22,262 bases of DNA from DATCJU01 sp036562635 (GCA_036562635.1 DATCJU010000072.1:1-22262); one strand, 5' to 3'; counted from the stretch's first letter, positions 1 through 6,884 are shown. A program made the numbers and translations. Notes: generated by a model from the sequence alone, not told the origin.

Positions 1-951
1 CGGCTGCAGGACTTCACCACCGCGTCCTGGACCGTGTTCCACCCGGAGGCCCGGCTGGTGTCGGTCAACGCCGCCCGGTTCGACGCGGTGAAGCACGGCG
101 CTCTGGAGGTCGTCGCGGACGCCGCCGAGGCCCTGCGCGAGTTGGAGGCCGCCCTGGAGGGGTGGCGGGTGGACGAGCGGTGGACGGCGCGGGCGGCGGC
201 GGAACGCGCCCGCTGGGACGCCCACATCGACGGTCTGCGCGACCGGACCACCGTCCGGGACGGGCTGCCCAGCTACGCCCAGGTGGTGGGGGTGGTCAAC
301 GAACTGTCCGGCCCGGACGACTACGTGATGACCGCCTCGGGTGGCCTGCCGGGTGAGCTGGTGGGCGGTTGGCGGGCGCTGGGTCCGGCCACGATGGACG
401 TCGAGTACGGCTTCTCCTGCATGGGCTACGAGATCGCCGGGGCGTGGGGTGCGGCCATGGCCCGCCGGAACACCCACCCGGACTCGGTGGTCACCACGCT
501 GCTGGGCGACGGCTCCTACCTCATGCTCAACTCGGAGCTGTTCTCCGCGGCACTGGCCGGGCACGGGTTCGTGGCCGTGGTCTGCGACAACGACGGCTTC
601 GCGGTGATCGACCGGCTCCAGCGGGGCCAGGGTGGCCGGGCGTTCAACAACATGTTCCCCCACTGCCGCAGCGACCGTACGGACGGCCCGTCGCCGCGGG
701 TCGACTTCGCCGGGCACGCCGCGGCCCTGGGGTGTGCAGTGTTCCGCGCGGAGACGCTGGACGAGCTGTCGGAGGCCTACCGGGCGGCCCGGGAGGCCGC
801 GCGCACCGAGGGGCGCCCGGCTGTCGTGGTGATCCGCACCCACCCGTCGTTGTGGACGGAGTCCGGCGCCTGGTGGGAGGTGGGTGTTCCCGAGCACCTG
901 AGTGGCTACGACGAGTACCGGCGCGGCAAGGAGCGCCAGCGCGGCCGCTGA
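1..951 (+). CDS. iolD: 3D-(3,5/4)-trihydroxycyclohexane-1,2-dione hydrolase, C-terminal part
   Basis: Partial gene: the reading frame is open from base 1, so the first half lies outside the window. About 316 residues are visible, against roughly 640 for complete family members. IolD is a thiamine-diphosphate enzyme that hydrolyses the ring of trihydroxycyclohexanedione in myo-inositol catabolism in the cytoplasm. The visible part is the C-terminal TPP-binding domain. It has the family-typical 'VEYGFSCMGYEIAGAWGAAMA' neighbourhood and the pyrophosphate/Mg motif GDGSYLMLNSEL, followed by a beta strand ending in CDND. The C-terminal 'HPSLWTESGAWWEVGVPE' stretch is also typical of IolD and separates it from acetolactate synthases. 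It probably ends an inositol operon lying to the left. A hairpin at 967-998 follows the stop. Confidence 0.93.
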   Translation, partial: RLQDFTTASWTVFHPEARLVSVNAARFDAVKHGALEVVADAAEALRELEAALEGWRVDERWTARAAAERARWDAHIDGLRDRTTVRDGLPSYAQVVGVVNELSGPDDYVMTASGGLPGELVGGWRALGPATMDVEYGFSCMGYEIAGAWGAAMARRNTHPDSVVTTLLGDGSYLMLNSELFSAALAGHGFVAVVCDNDGFAVIDRLQRGQGGRAFNNMFPHCRSDRTDGPSPRVDFAGHAAALGCAVFRAETLDELSEAYRAAREAARTEGRPAVVVIRTHPSLWTESGAWWEVGVPEHLSGYDEYRRGKERQRGR

Positions 952-966
952 GCGGTCGACGGACAC

Positions 967-998
967 GGACCCGGCGCCCTTCCTGGTGCGCCGGGTCC
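967..998 (+). terminator. Hairpin after iolD, likely terminator
   Basis: Perfect 11-bp inverted repeat: GGACCCGGCGC at 967-977 pairs with GCGCCGGGTCC at 988-998 around a 10-nt loop, 15 bases after the iolD stop. No T-tract follows, as is common for high-GC actinobacterial terminators. Confidence 0.55.
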
Positions 999-1140
999 TC
1001 GCACGGTGGCGGGCGGACCGTCCCGGACCCCGGGTGGGGCCGGCGGTGCGCCCGCCACTGCTGTTCGTGGGGGTGTCGTTGCGCGGTCCGGGCCGGGTTC
1101 CCGGGGCACGGTGCGGCTCGATTCGCTCGTCGGGGCGGGG

Positions 1141-1168
1141 CAACCCGCTCCGACACCCGCCGCGTATC
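1141..1168 (+). promoter_or_regulatory. Candidate ECF-type promoter of the sigma gene
   Basis: A CAACC -35-like element at 1141-1145 is separated by 17 bp from CGTATC at 1163-1168. This resembles the AAC-type -35 and CGT-type -10 used by many ECF sigma factors. Transcription would start near 1175, leaving a short leader that contains AGGAGG (1185-1190) before the TTG start at 1195. Autoregulation by the sigma factor itself is an inference. Confidence 0.4.
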
Positions 1169-1194
1169 TCGGGGCGTACTGCTGAGGAGGCCCC

Positions 1195-1704
1195 TTGTCC
1201 GAACGCGATGCGGAGTTCGTCGAGTTCGTCCAGATGCGTGGACCCGCGCTGCGCCGCACGGCGTTCCTGATGTGTGGCGACTGGCACCGCGCCGAGGACG
1301 TACTGCAGACCGCTCTGATCAAGCTGTACCGGTCCTGGTCCCGGATCCGTGACACCACCGCCGAGGCGTACGCCCGGCAGGTCGTGGTGCGCACGTTGAT
1401 CGACGAGTCCCGCCGGTTCCGCTGGCGCCGGGAACGCACCACCGACACCGTCCCGGAGACCGTCGCGCCGGCGGTGGAGGTCGAGGACGGACTGGACGTG
1501 CGACGTGCCCTGGAGCAGCTGCCACCGCGGCAGCGAGCCGTCGTGGTGCTGCGCTACTGGGACGACCTCTCGATCGAGGAGACCGCCCGGGTGCTCGGCT
1601 GTGCCCCGGGCACGGTGAAGAGCCAGGCCGCCAAGGGTCTGGCCGCGTTGCGCCGCCTGCTCGCCGAGCGGCAGGACGAGTACGTACTGGAGGGACAGCG
1701 ATGA
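1195..1704 (+). CDS. SigE-family ECF RNA polymerase sigma factor
   Basis: 169-aa sigma-70 family protein of the actinobacterial SigE-like ECF group. Region 2 spans about residues 8-75, with 'RTAFLMCGDWHRAEDVLQTA' as the helix 2.1-2.2 region. A variable linker runs from about 76 to 98. Region 4 spans about 100-155, with the 'LPPRQRAVVVLRYWDDLSIE' start of the -35-binding domain and the helix-turn-helix 'ETARVLGCAPGTVKSQAAKG'. The TTG start was chosen because AGGAGG lies 4 nt upstream (1185-1190) and the protein then begins MSERDAEF, as usual for the family. The stop overlaps the next gene by ATGA, so the sigma factor and the downstream membrane protein are translationally coupled. That is the usual arrangement for an ECF sigma and its membrane-bound regulator. 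The target genes are unknown. Confidence 0.92.
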   Translation: MSERDAEFVEFVQMRGPALRRTAFLMCGDWHRAEDVLQTALIKLYRSWSRIRDTTAEAYARQVVVRTLIDESRRFRWRRERTTDTVPETVAPAVEVEDGLDVRRALEQLPPRQRAVVVLRYWDDLSIEETARVLGCAPGTVKSQAAKGLAALRRLLAERQDEYVLEGQR

Positions 1705-2606
1705 CCGACGAGATCACCCCCCAGGAAAGGAACGAGGTACGCGCCCTCCTGGCCAGTGCGCTCACCCCCGAACCCCCGATGCGGCTGCGGGCCACCGAGG
1801 TGCTGGAGCGGGCCCGGCGGCGCTCGCTGTGGCGCCGCCTGGTCACCGGGTTCGGGGCGCTCGTGCTTGCCGGCGGGGTCGGCACCGGGACCGTGGTCGC
1901 GGTGAGCGCCGGGGCCGGCGGCCCCAGCGCCGACCCGTCTCCGGATACCACCACGTCCCGGCCCCTGATGCCCCTGCCGCCGCCGGAGACTCTGCCTCCG
2001 ATGCCCACCCAGCGGGTCGACGAGGGATCGCCGGCCACCCTGCAGCATGCTGTCGAGCTGACCGCCCTGCTGGAGAAGGCCCACGCCGCCGGGCGGTTGT
2101 TGCCGGAGGGGATGCGTCTGTCGGCCGAGCGGGACGGGAACCCGCCGCTGCAGGTCAGACCGAGCGGCCTGGACGGCTCCCCGGGCTGGTCCTACCAGGC
2201 CGAGGCAGGGGTGGAGGGTGTCCACGGCCGGGGCAGGTTGTTCGTCGCCGTGTACGCACCCCGTACGGACACGGTGCGGGCCTGTCCGGACCCGGCGTCG
2301 TTCGAGGGGAACTGGCACCGCACCCCACCGCTGAGCTGTCAGGTGGTGCAGATGCCGAACGGGCAGCCCGCCCAGGCCACCCTCTACGACCGAGGTGGTG
2401 GGCTGCTGATGCTGGAGCTGACCGCCCTGACCGCCAACGGCACGCTGCTGAAGATCGGTGTCACGAACGAGGACTTCACCGTGCCGCCGCCCAGCGCGCC
2501 GTCCTCGCCCGGCTCCGAGTACCGGCCGCCGACCGCGCAGCCGGACCTGCCGTTGAACCGGGACGACCTGATTCGTATCGCCACCCTGCCGGGCCTGGGG
2601 TACTGA
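1701..2606 (+). CDS. Single-pass membrane protein coupled to the sigma factor; possible anti-sigma/sensor
   Basis: 301 aa and not matched to a named family. Its ATG overlaps the sigma-factor stop (ATGA at 1701-1704). The layout is an N-terminal cytoplasmic part of about 46 residues, rich in Arg/Glu near 'LRATEVLERARRRSLWRR', then one membrane segment at about 48-70, a Pro/Ser/Thr-rich linker at about 71-110, and an extracytoplasmic domain to the end. This topology and the coupling suggest an anti-sigma or sigma-modulating protein, but no ZAS HxxxCxxC motif is present, so the role is inferred. The extracytoplasmic domain shares landmarks with the next gene product: 'LLPEGMR' early in the domain and '(D/Q)LIRI.TLP.L' at the C-terminus. 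The two are therefore probably duplicates. Confidence 0.75.
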   Translation: MTDEITPQERNEVRALLASALTPEPPMRLRATEVLERARRRSLWRRLVTGFGALVLAGGVGTGTVVAVSAGAGGPSADPSPDTTTSRPLMPLPPPETLPPMPTQRVDEGSPATLQHAVELTALLEKAHAAGRLLPEGMRLSAERDGNPPLQVRPSGLDGSPGWSYQAEAGVEGVHGRGRLFVAVYAPRTDTVRACPDPASFEGNWHRTPPLSCQVVQMPNGQPAQATLYDRGGGLLMLELTALTANGTLLKIGVTNEDFTVPPPSAPSSPGSEYRPPTAQPDLPLNRDDLIRIATLPGLGY

Positions 2607-2615
2607 CCACCCGTG

Positions 2616-2637
2616 CCCGGAGGGTGTGCCCTCGCGG
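2616..2637 (+). other. Short hairpin between the paralogous pair
   Basis: GAGGG at 2620-2624 pairs with CCCTC at 2629-2633 around TGTG, extended by CCCG/CGGG with a bulge. It lies just after the stop of the first paralogue and could attenuate transcription into the lipoprotein gene. The stem is too small to be sure. Confidence 0.3.
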
Positions 2638-2684
2638 GCGTGGGCCGTGTTCCCGGCCGGATACCTGATCTGTCTGGAGACATC

Positions 2685-3449
2685 GTGATCGAGCAGCACG
2701 ACGAACGTTCTTCCGAGACCCGCTCCTGGAGGTGGGGACGCGGTGTCGCGCTGGGACTGCTCACCGTGTTCCTGGTCGCCGGGTGCGGCGCACGCGTCAC
2801 GACACCGGCGGCCACGGACGGCGGAGCGGGTGCCGCGTTGGCGGCCGGCGGTTCCGCCGACGCGGCGTCGGCGAGTGCCGCCCCCGTCACCACCTACCCC
2901 ACCCGCCCGGACGGGCCGCCGGCGGACCGGGTTCGGCGGGCCAAGGAGCTGACCACGGTGTTCCGGGAGGCCGACCTCCTCCCGGAGGGCATGCGGATGG
3001 AGGCCGACCCGGTCTGGGACGAGAACGACCTGATCGAGGGCAGGTCCATGGAGTTCAACCCGATGCCGACCCATCCCGAGCTGCCCGACGGGTACTGGCT
3101 GCGCACCAACCTGCGGGACGACCAGGGCGTCGGTGGGCTGAGCCTGTCCATCCAGCGCATGGGCCCCCGGACGACCGCCAGGAACTGCGCGGAGATCCGG
3201 AAGGAAGGGGCGCTGGACTGTACGGAGCGCACCGGACCGCACGGTGAGCGGCTCGTCCTGTCCACCGGCGAGGAGCCGTTCGGTGCTCGGGTGCTGCGCG
3301 TGGACGCCTACCGTTCCGACGGCACCTGGATCAGCATCGGCGTCCGCAACCTGGTGGACAGCCACCAGGGCAAGCCCACCCGGCCGACGCCGCCGCTGGA
3401 CCACGACCAGCTGATCAGGATCGTCACGTTGCCCGAGCTGCAACTGTGA
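2685..3449 (+). CDS. Lipoprotein paralogous to the preceding membrane protein
   Basis: 254 aa from the GTG at 2685, chosen because GGAG (2676-2679) lies 5 nt upstream. The open frame extends further upstream, but that part reads like noncoding sequence. A hydrophobic signal segment (about residues 20-33) ends in the lipobox VAGC with Cys34, so the mature protein should be lipid-anchored outside the membrane. An Ala/Gly/Ser-rich linker is followed by a globular domain. That domain shares 'LLPEGMR' and the C-terminal '(D/Q)LIRI.TLP.L' signature with the upstream product. Two cysteines in the globular domain ('NCAEI' and 'LDCTE') could form a disulfide, and the paralogue also has two ('RACPD', 'LSCQV'). 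Function is unknown. Its position suggests an extracytoplasmic sensor or decoy acting with the sigma factor. Confidence 0.82.
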   Translation: MIEQHDERSSETRSWRWGRGVALGLLTVFLVAGCGARVTTPAATDGGAGAALAAGGSADAASASAAPVTTYPTRPDGPPADRVRRAKELTTVFREADLLPEGMRMEADPVWDENDLIEGRSMEFNPMPTHPELPDGYWLRTNLRDDQGVGGLSLSIQRMGPRTTARNCAEIRKEGALDCTERTGPHGERLVLSTGEEPFGARVLRVDAYRSDGTWISIGVRNLVDSHQGKPTRPTPPLDHDQLIRIVTLPELQL

Positions 3450-3484
3450 CCACGCCGGGCCGCGGGCCCGGACACCACCGCGAG

Positions 3485-3520
3485 GAGCGCATGCCCCGAC
3501 CCTGGGCCGGGCATGCGCTC
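3485..3520. terminator. 12-bp-stem hairpin terminator after the lipoprotein gene
   Basis: GAGCGCATGCCC (3485-3496) pairs perfectly with GGGCATGCGCTC (3509-3520) around a 12-nt loop, 36 bases after the lipoprotein stop. A weak pyrimidine-rich CTCTTC follows. It is likely the terminator of the sigma-factor operon. Confidence 0.65.
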
Positions 3521-3657
3521 TTCGCGCATGTCCATGTTCCGGACCGTCGCCGGGCACGACTCCACACCGGACGTCGTGTCCGGCCCACGGCACCGTGTCG
3601 TGGCACGACGGCACCGTGATCGGGACACGCGGGGACCCGCCGCGTGCCGCCACACGC

Positions 3658-3707
3658 GAGTACACGCTGGGTGCGGCACCGTGTGGCACCGCACCCAGCG
3701 TGTACTC
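3658..3707. repeat. Perfect 19-bp-stem hairpin
   Basis: GAGTACACGCTGGGTGCGG (3658-3676) and its exact reverse complement (3689-3707) flank a 12-nt spacer. The stem includes AT-containing steps and is longer than a typical terminator needs. It could be a bidirectional terminator for the two convergent genes, or a binding or insertion site. The loop contains the repeated GCACCGTG motif of this region. Confidence 0.7.
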
Positions 3708-3830
3708 ACGGCCCTCGGTCCAAGTACAACGACCCGCCCGTGATGTGCGCCACCCCCGGTTCGTGGGACCGGTGTGGTGGTGTGATCACGGGCCGAGACG
3801 ACGCGCCGGACTGCGCGTCAGCCCTGGACG

Positions 3831-4019
3831 TCAGCGCCGGTAGTCGTCGTAGCCGTCGTCGTAGTCCTCGTACCGGTCGTCGTCGTAGCTCAACCGGTCG
3901 CCCGAGGACTTTTCGCCCGACAGCTCACGCTGCAGCGCTTCGACATCCAGGGCGGGGGCGTTGTACTTGAGCTCTCGGGCCACCTTCGTCTGCTTGGCCT
4001 TCGCACGGCCGCGCCCCAT
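3831..4019 (-). CDS. DUF3073 family small acidic-tailed protein
   Basis: 62-aa protein beginning MGRGRAKAKQTKVARELKY, the hallmark of the actinobacterial DUF3073 family. Its biochemical role is not known. The N-terminal third is basic and the C-terminal third is a run of Asp, Tyr and Arg. The internal ATG at 4019 was chosen over upstream frame extensions because GAGGGGG (4027-4033) sits 7 nt before it and because the family starts there. Gene order with ygfZ and pabC nearby recalls the M. tuberculosis Rv0810c neighbourhood. It is divergent from the 297-aa gene starting at 4204. Confidence 0.9.
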   Translation of the reverse strand: MGRGRAKAKQTKVARELKYNAPALDVEALQRELSGEKSSGDRLSYDDDRYEDYDDGYDDYRR

Positions 4020-4127
4020 GGCTCGACCCCCTCGCACAGGGACGGGGCGGCCGGGGGATCGGCGGCCCCGTTCGTCTCGACATCTTTTCCTGGTAACTAC
4101 CGTACCTTGCCGACGGGGTTTGATGCG

Positions 4128-4154
4128 ACGTGGCACCGGTGGGATCTGCCACGT
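4128..4154. promoter_or_regulatory. Operator-like inverted repeat in a divergent promoter region
   Basis: ACGTGGCA (4128-4135) and TGCCACGT (4147-4154) form a perfect 8-bp inverted repeat with an 11-bp spacer between DUF3073 and the divergent gene at 4204. CGTGGCAC recurs at 4187-4194, next to the start of the plus-strand gene. The spacing of about two helical turns centre to centre fits a dimeric repressor. No specific regulator is identified. Confidence 0.4.
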
Positions 4155-4203
4155 ATCGTGTACCACCCCCAGGGGACCTGGGAAGTCGTGGCACGATTCC
4201 GGA

Positions 4204-5097
4204 GTGCCTCGTCCGTTCGTCGCCTACCTGCGGGTGTACGAACCGCTGTCCGCATTCGATGCGTTGGTGCGGGAGCGGCTGATCCGCGCTCTGGAGAAGG
4301 GACCGTTGGAACCCGCTGCGGTCGGGGACCGGGAGCGGGAGATGTGGCTCAAGTCACAGTTCGCCGTGCCGCCCCGGTTGCTGCCCGGTGAGTTGCCCGA
4401 CGGCACCGCGGCCCCGGACGCGCCGCTGGACGTGCTCACGCTCGATCCGGAGGAGGTGCCGGTCGGGGAAGGAGGAATCTCCGGCCCCGGGCCGCTGGTG
4501 TGTCCTCTGGACCTGCGTCCGCGGTCGGCCGCGGCCCTGGTCGGCTTCCTGGCCACCGCACCGCCGCTGCTGCGGGAGTCCGTGCTCGGCATGCCGGCGG
4601 AGGCCGTACGGGCCCGGGCCAGCGCGGTGATGGCGGAACTCACCGGTGGTGCGGTGCACGTCGTCTCGTCGACGTGGACCGTTCCCCTGCCCTGGTTCGC
4701 TCTGGTCGACCCGGACGCCCGGCAGGTGGTGCTCGCCCCCCAGGACGACCCCCGGCGGCGGGTCTTCTGGCGGGCGACCATGGCCGACGCCCGCCGGCGT
4801 GTCGCACGCGCTTACGCCGTCGTCCAACGCACGCTCGGCGAGGACGGGCCGGCGAAGGTGCTCCGCGACACCGGGCGGTGGTTGGAGCACTTCCACCCCC
4901 ACTCGGCCGTGGAGCTGGACTACGGCGGCCTGGTGCAGCTGCTCGACGACGTGGAGCTGTTGGCCGACACCAGCGCCCAGGACGTGCACGCCTGCCTGGA
5001 GGCGCTGGAGCAGGGGGACGCCGAGCAGGTGGGGGAGCTCTTCGAGCGGCTGCGGGAGTTCTGGGGCGAACTGGCCGTCCGGGAGCGGCATAACTGA
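4204..5097 (+). CDS. Conserved-looking actinobacterial protein of unknown function (297 aa)
   Basis: I do not recognise a characterised family. The protein begins 'MPRPFVAYLRVYEPLSAFDA' and has no signal peptide or membrane segment. The first 90 residues carry charged helices ('RLIRALEKGPLEP', 'REREMWLKSQF'). A middle segment reads like a mixed alpha/beta domain, including 'STWTVPLPWFALVDPDARQV' and 'RRVFWRATMADARRRVARAYAV'. The C-terminal third is helical and acidic ('LLDDVELLADTSAQDVHACL'). The GTG at 4204 was chosen because the sequence becomes protein-like there and because CACGAT lies 6 nt before it, a position where leaderless genes in this window carry their -10. The longer frame upstream overlaps DUF3073 and is implausible. 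It is likely cytoplasmic. Confidence 0.78.
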   Translation: MPRPFVAYLRVYEPLSAFDALVRERLIRALEKGPLEPAAVGDREREMWLKSQFAVPPRLLPGELPDGTAAPDAPLDVLTLDPEEVPVGEGGISGPGPLVCPLDLRPRSAAALVGFLATAPPLLRESVLGMPAEAVRARASAVMAELTGGAVHVVSSTWTVPLPWFALVDPDARQVVLAPQDDPRRRVFWRATMADARRRVARAYAVVQRTLGEDGPAKVLRDTGRWLEHFHPHSAVELDYGGLVQLLDDVELLADTSAQDVHACLEALEQGDAEQVGELFERLREFWGELAVRERHN

Positions 5098-5169
5098 TCC
5101 CGGCACCCGCACCCCGGCCACGGCCCGTCCGGCGACCGTGACCGGGGTGCGGTTCCCGGCGCGGATCAG
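5094..5169. terminator. Nested bidirectional terminator between convergent genes
   Basis: Three nested arms. CTGATCC (5094-5100) pairs with GGATCAG (5163-5169), CCGCACCCCGG (5107-5117) pairs with CCGGGGTGCGG (5142-5152), and CACGG (5119-5123) pairs with CCGTG (5136-5140). The outer arms contain the stop codons of both convergent genes, so one structure can end both transcripts. Confidence 0.7.
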
Positions 5170-6134
5170 TGCAGGACGTCGGGCAGCAGGCGGACGCAGC
5201 CGACCGGCCTGCCGCCGCCGAGGACGGGGGACTCGGCCAGGGCGTCCAGCTCCGGGGAGCGGGGCACGCCCAGGGCGTGCAGTGCCGCCACCATGACCGG
5301 CAGCCGGCCCCGCTGCGCCCCGTCCTCGATCTTCAGCGCCACGGCGCTGCCGTCCGGCAGGGCAGCGGCGTGCACCGCCTCCGCTCCGGCCTTGCACAGC
5401 AGCCCCGGCACGGCACGCATCAGCTCGGTGTCCTCCCGCCCGGTCCCGGCGACCAGGTACGGGTTGGCCCGCATGGCGTCGGCGACCCGGCGCTCGAGGG
5501 TGCCGGGCTCGGCGAGCACCAGGGCACGGAACGCCCGGGCGAGACCGACGGGGGAGACGGCGAACAGCGGGGCGCCGCAGCCGTCCACCGCCACCGCCGC
5601 CACCGGTTCCGCGGCCAGCTCCTCGATGGTCCGGCGCACCGCCACCTGCAGCGGGTGCTCCGGGTCCAGGTAGGTGCGGGTGGGCCAGCCCTGCTGCACG
5701 CAGGTGGCCAGCATGGCGGCGTGCTTGCCGGAGCAGTTCATGGCCACCCGGCGCCGGGAGCCGCCCGCCCGCAGCAGGGCTTCCCGGCTGGGCTCGTGGA
5801 TGGGCAGGTCAGGCGGGCAGCCCAGGTCGTCCTCGGTCAGGCCGTGACGGGCGAGGAGGGCCAGCACACGCTCGATGTGCTCGGGTTCCCCGTTGTGCGA
5901 GGCACAGGCCAGGGCCAGCTCCGCGTCACCGTCCTCCGTGGACAGTTCCAGGCCGCAGCGCAGCATGGCCAGCGCCTGCAGCGGCTTGTTGGAGGACCTG
6001 GGGAAGATCGGCTGGTGCACGTCGCCCAGCGCCTGCTGGATGTCCCCGTCCGGCCCGAGCAGCACCACGCGTCCGCGATGCACGCCCTCCCGGAAGCCGG
6101 AACGGACCACCTCGACCAGGTCCACGCTGTGCAT
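5166..6134 (-). CDS. Asparaginase (type II-like, PF06089 family)
   Basis: 322-aa enzyme predicted to hydrolyse L-asparagine to aspartate and ammonia in the cytoplasm. It belongs to the Rhizobium etli-type asparaginase family, not the E. coli AnsA/AnsB family. Visible active-site landmarks of that family are the Ser-x-x-Lys pair in 'PRSSNKPLQ' (Ser47, Lys50), Ser79 in 'CASHNGEP', the zinc/catalytic Cys134-x-x-Lys137 in 'NCSGKHAAM', Cys186 in 'DGCGAP', Cys247 in 'LLCKAGAEA' and Lys268. The ATG at 6134 was chosen over the ATGs 10 codons upstream because GGAGGAG lies just before it. It is the last gene of a minus-strand run, 79 bp after rsiG. No signal peptide is seen. Confidence 0.9.
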   Translation of the reverse strand: MHSVDLVEVVRSGFREGVHRGRVVLLGPDGDIQQALGDVHQPIFPRSSNKPLQALAMLRCGLELSTEDGDAELALACASHNGEPEHIERVLALLARHGLTEDDLGCPPDLPIHEPSREALLRAGGSRRRVAMNCSGKHAAMLATCVQQGWPTRTYLDPEHPLQVAVRRTIEELAAEPVAAVAVDGCGAPLFAVSPVGLARAFRALVLAEPGTLERRVADAMRANPYLVAGTGREDTELMRAVPGLLCKAGAEAVHAAALPDGSAVALKIEDGAQRGRLPVMVAALHALGVPRSPELDALAESPVLGGGRPVGCVRLLPDVLH

Positions 6135-6213
6135 GCGGCTCCTCCTCGCCAGTCTCGGCATCACCCGAATGGGGGTATCTTGCCGTGCCGGCGGGGAGGG
6201 AGTCGGAGCCAGG

Positions 6214-6825
6214 TCAGCGTGCGCCGGGCGCGCGGTTGCGCTCGGCTGCCAGCAACTCGTCCACCGAGGCCTGCCCCTCGCGGTAGCGCCGGCCGATCTC
6301 CTCGTTGATCCGGTCGACCACCAACTGCACCTCGCGCCGCCGCCGGGAGACCGACTCCTCCTCCGCGGTGTACGCCCGGAGGGCGTCGGCCAGCTTCTCG
6401 TCGCTCAACGCGGTGACGTCGGACAGGTCGACATCGGCGACGAGTGCCTCCACGTGCCGCCGGTGCGCCTCGGCCCGGGACGGCTCCAGGGTCTGGTAGC
6501 GCCCGTGGCCGGTGGCCGGCCCTATGGCGTTCGTCGCCAGGATCTCGGCGAGCTGTTCCACGACCGACGCGGCCCCGCCCTCCGCGCGGCGCCGCTGCTC
6601 GGCTCGCACGATGTCGATCCGGGCGTGCAGCAGCCGCCGCAGGTAGGACAGGTCGGTCTCCTCCTGCGCAGCCTCGTCCCGCAGCTTCCGGACCTCCGAC
6701 AGCGGAAGCTGCTCGATCCTCTCCGTGTACTCGGGGGCGAGTACCCGGTCGATGCGCCGGCGCCCTCCGGGACGGACTTCGATCACATATCCATCCTCGG
6801 GGAGGGAATGCCCACCAGCCAACAC
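6214..6825 (-). CDS. rsiG: RsiG/AmfC-like c-di-GMP-responsive anti-sigma factor
   Basis: 203 aa. In Streptomyces, RsiG (formerly AmfC) holds the sporulation/motility sigma factor WhiG inactive when bound to a c-di-GMP dimer. Its signature is two helices, each with E(X)3S(X)2R(X)3Q(X)3D. Here helix 2 matches exactly: Glu156, Ser160, Arg163, Gln167, Asp171. Helix 1 matches at Glu56, Ser60, Arg63 and Asp71, but the Gln position is His67. The two motif helices are joined by a linker of about 85 residues. The GTG at 6825 is preceded by AAAGGAG (6834-6840) at 8 nt. An upstream BKACE gene lies 59 bp away on the same strand. No whiG is in the window, so the partner sigma factor is inferred. The protein has no membrane segment and should be cytoplasmic. 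Confidence 0.88.
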   Translation of the reverse strand: MLAGGHSLPEDGYVIEVRPGGRRRIDRVLAPEYTERIEQLPLSEVRKLRDEAAQEETDLSYLRRLLHARIDIVRAEQRRRAEGGAASVVEQLAEILATNAIGPATGHGRYQTLEPSRAEAHRRHVEALVADVDLSDVTALSDEKLADALRAYTAEEESVSRRRREVQLVVDRINEEIGRRYREGQASVDELLAAERNRAPGAR

Positions 6826-6884
6826 CTGATCAGCTCCTTTGCCCGACCATGCGGTCCCGTACCCGCCTGCTGCCCGGGCGCCCC

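Larger units (their letters stand above)
3450..3830. other. Convergent intergenic region rich in inverted repeats
   Basis: 381 bp between the lipoprotein gene (plus) and DUF3073 (minus). No coding sequence is supported. It contains two strong hairpins (3485-3520 and 3658-3707), the motif GGCACCGTG three times (3589-3597, 3610-3618, 3675-3683), and the interrupted palindrome GTCGTG-G-CACGAC at 3597-3609. Confidence 0.7.

Noticed and set aside
1554..3689. 711-codon open frame on the minus strand
   Set aside because: It is antiphase to three well-supported plus-strand genes with Shine-Dalgarno or ATGA coupling, and its product is a low-complexity Arg/Gly/Pro/Gln-rich sequence typical of GC-rich shadow frames.
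3513..3970. Several short plus-strand ORFs in the convergent intergenic region
   Set aside because: They are Arg/Pro-rich, lack ribosome sites, run through the hairpins and extend antisense into DUF3073.
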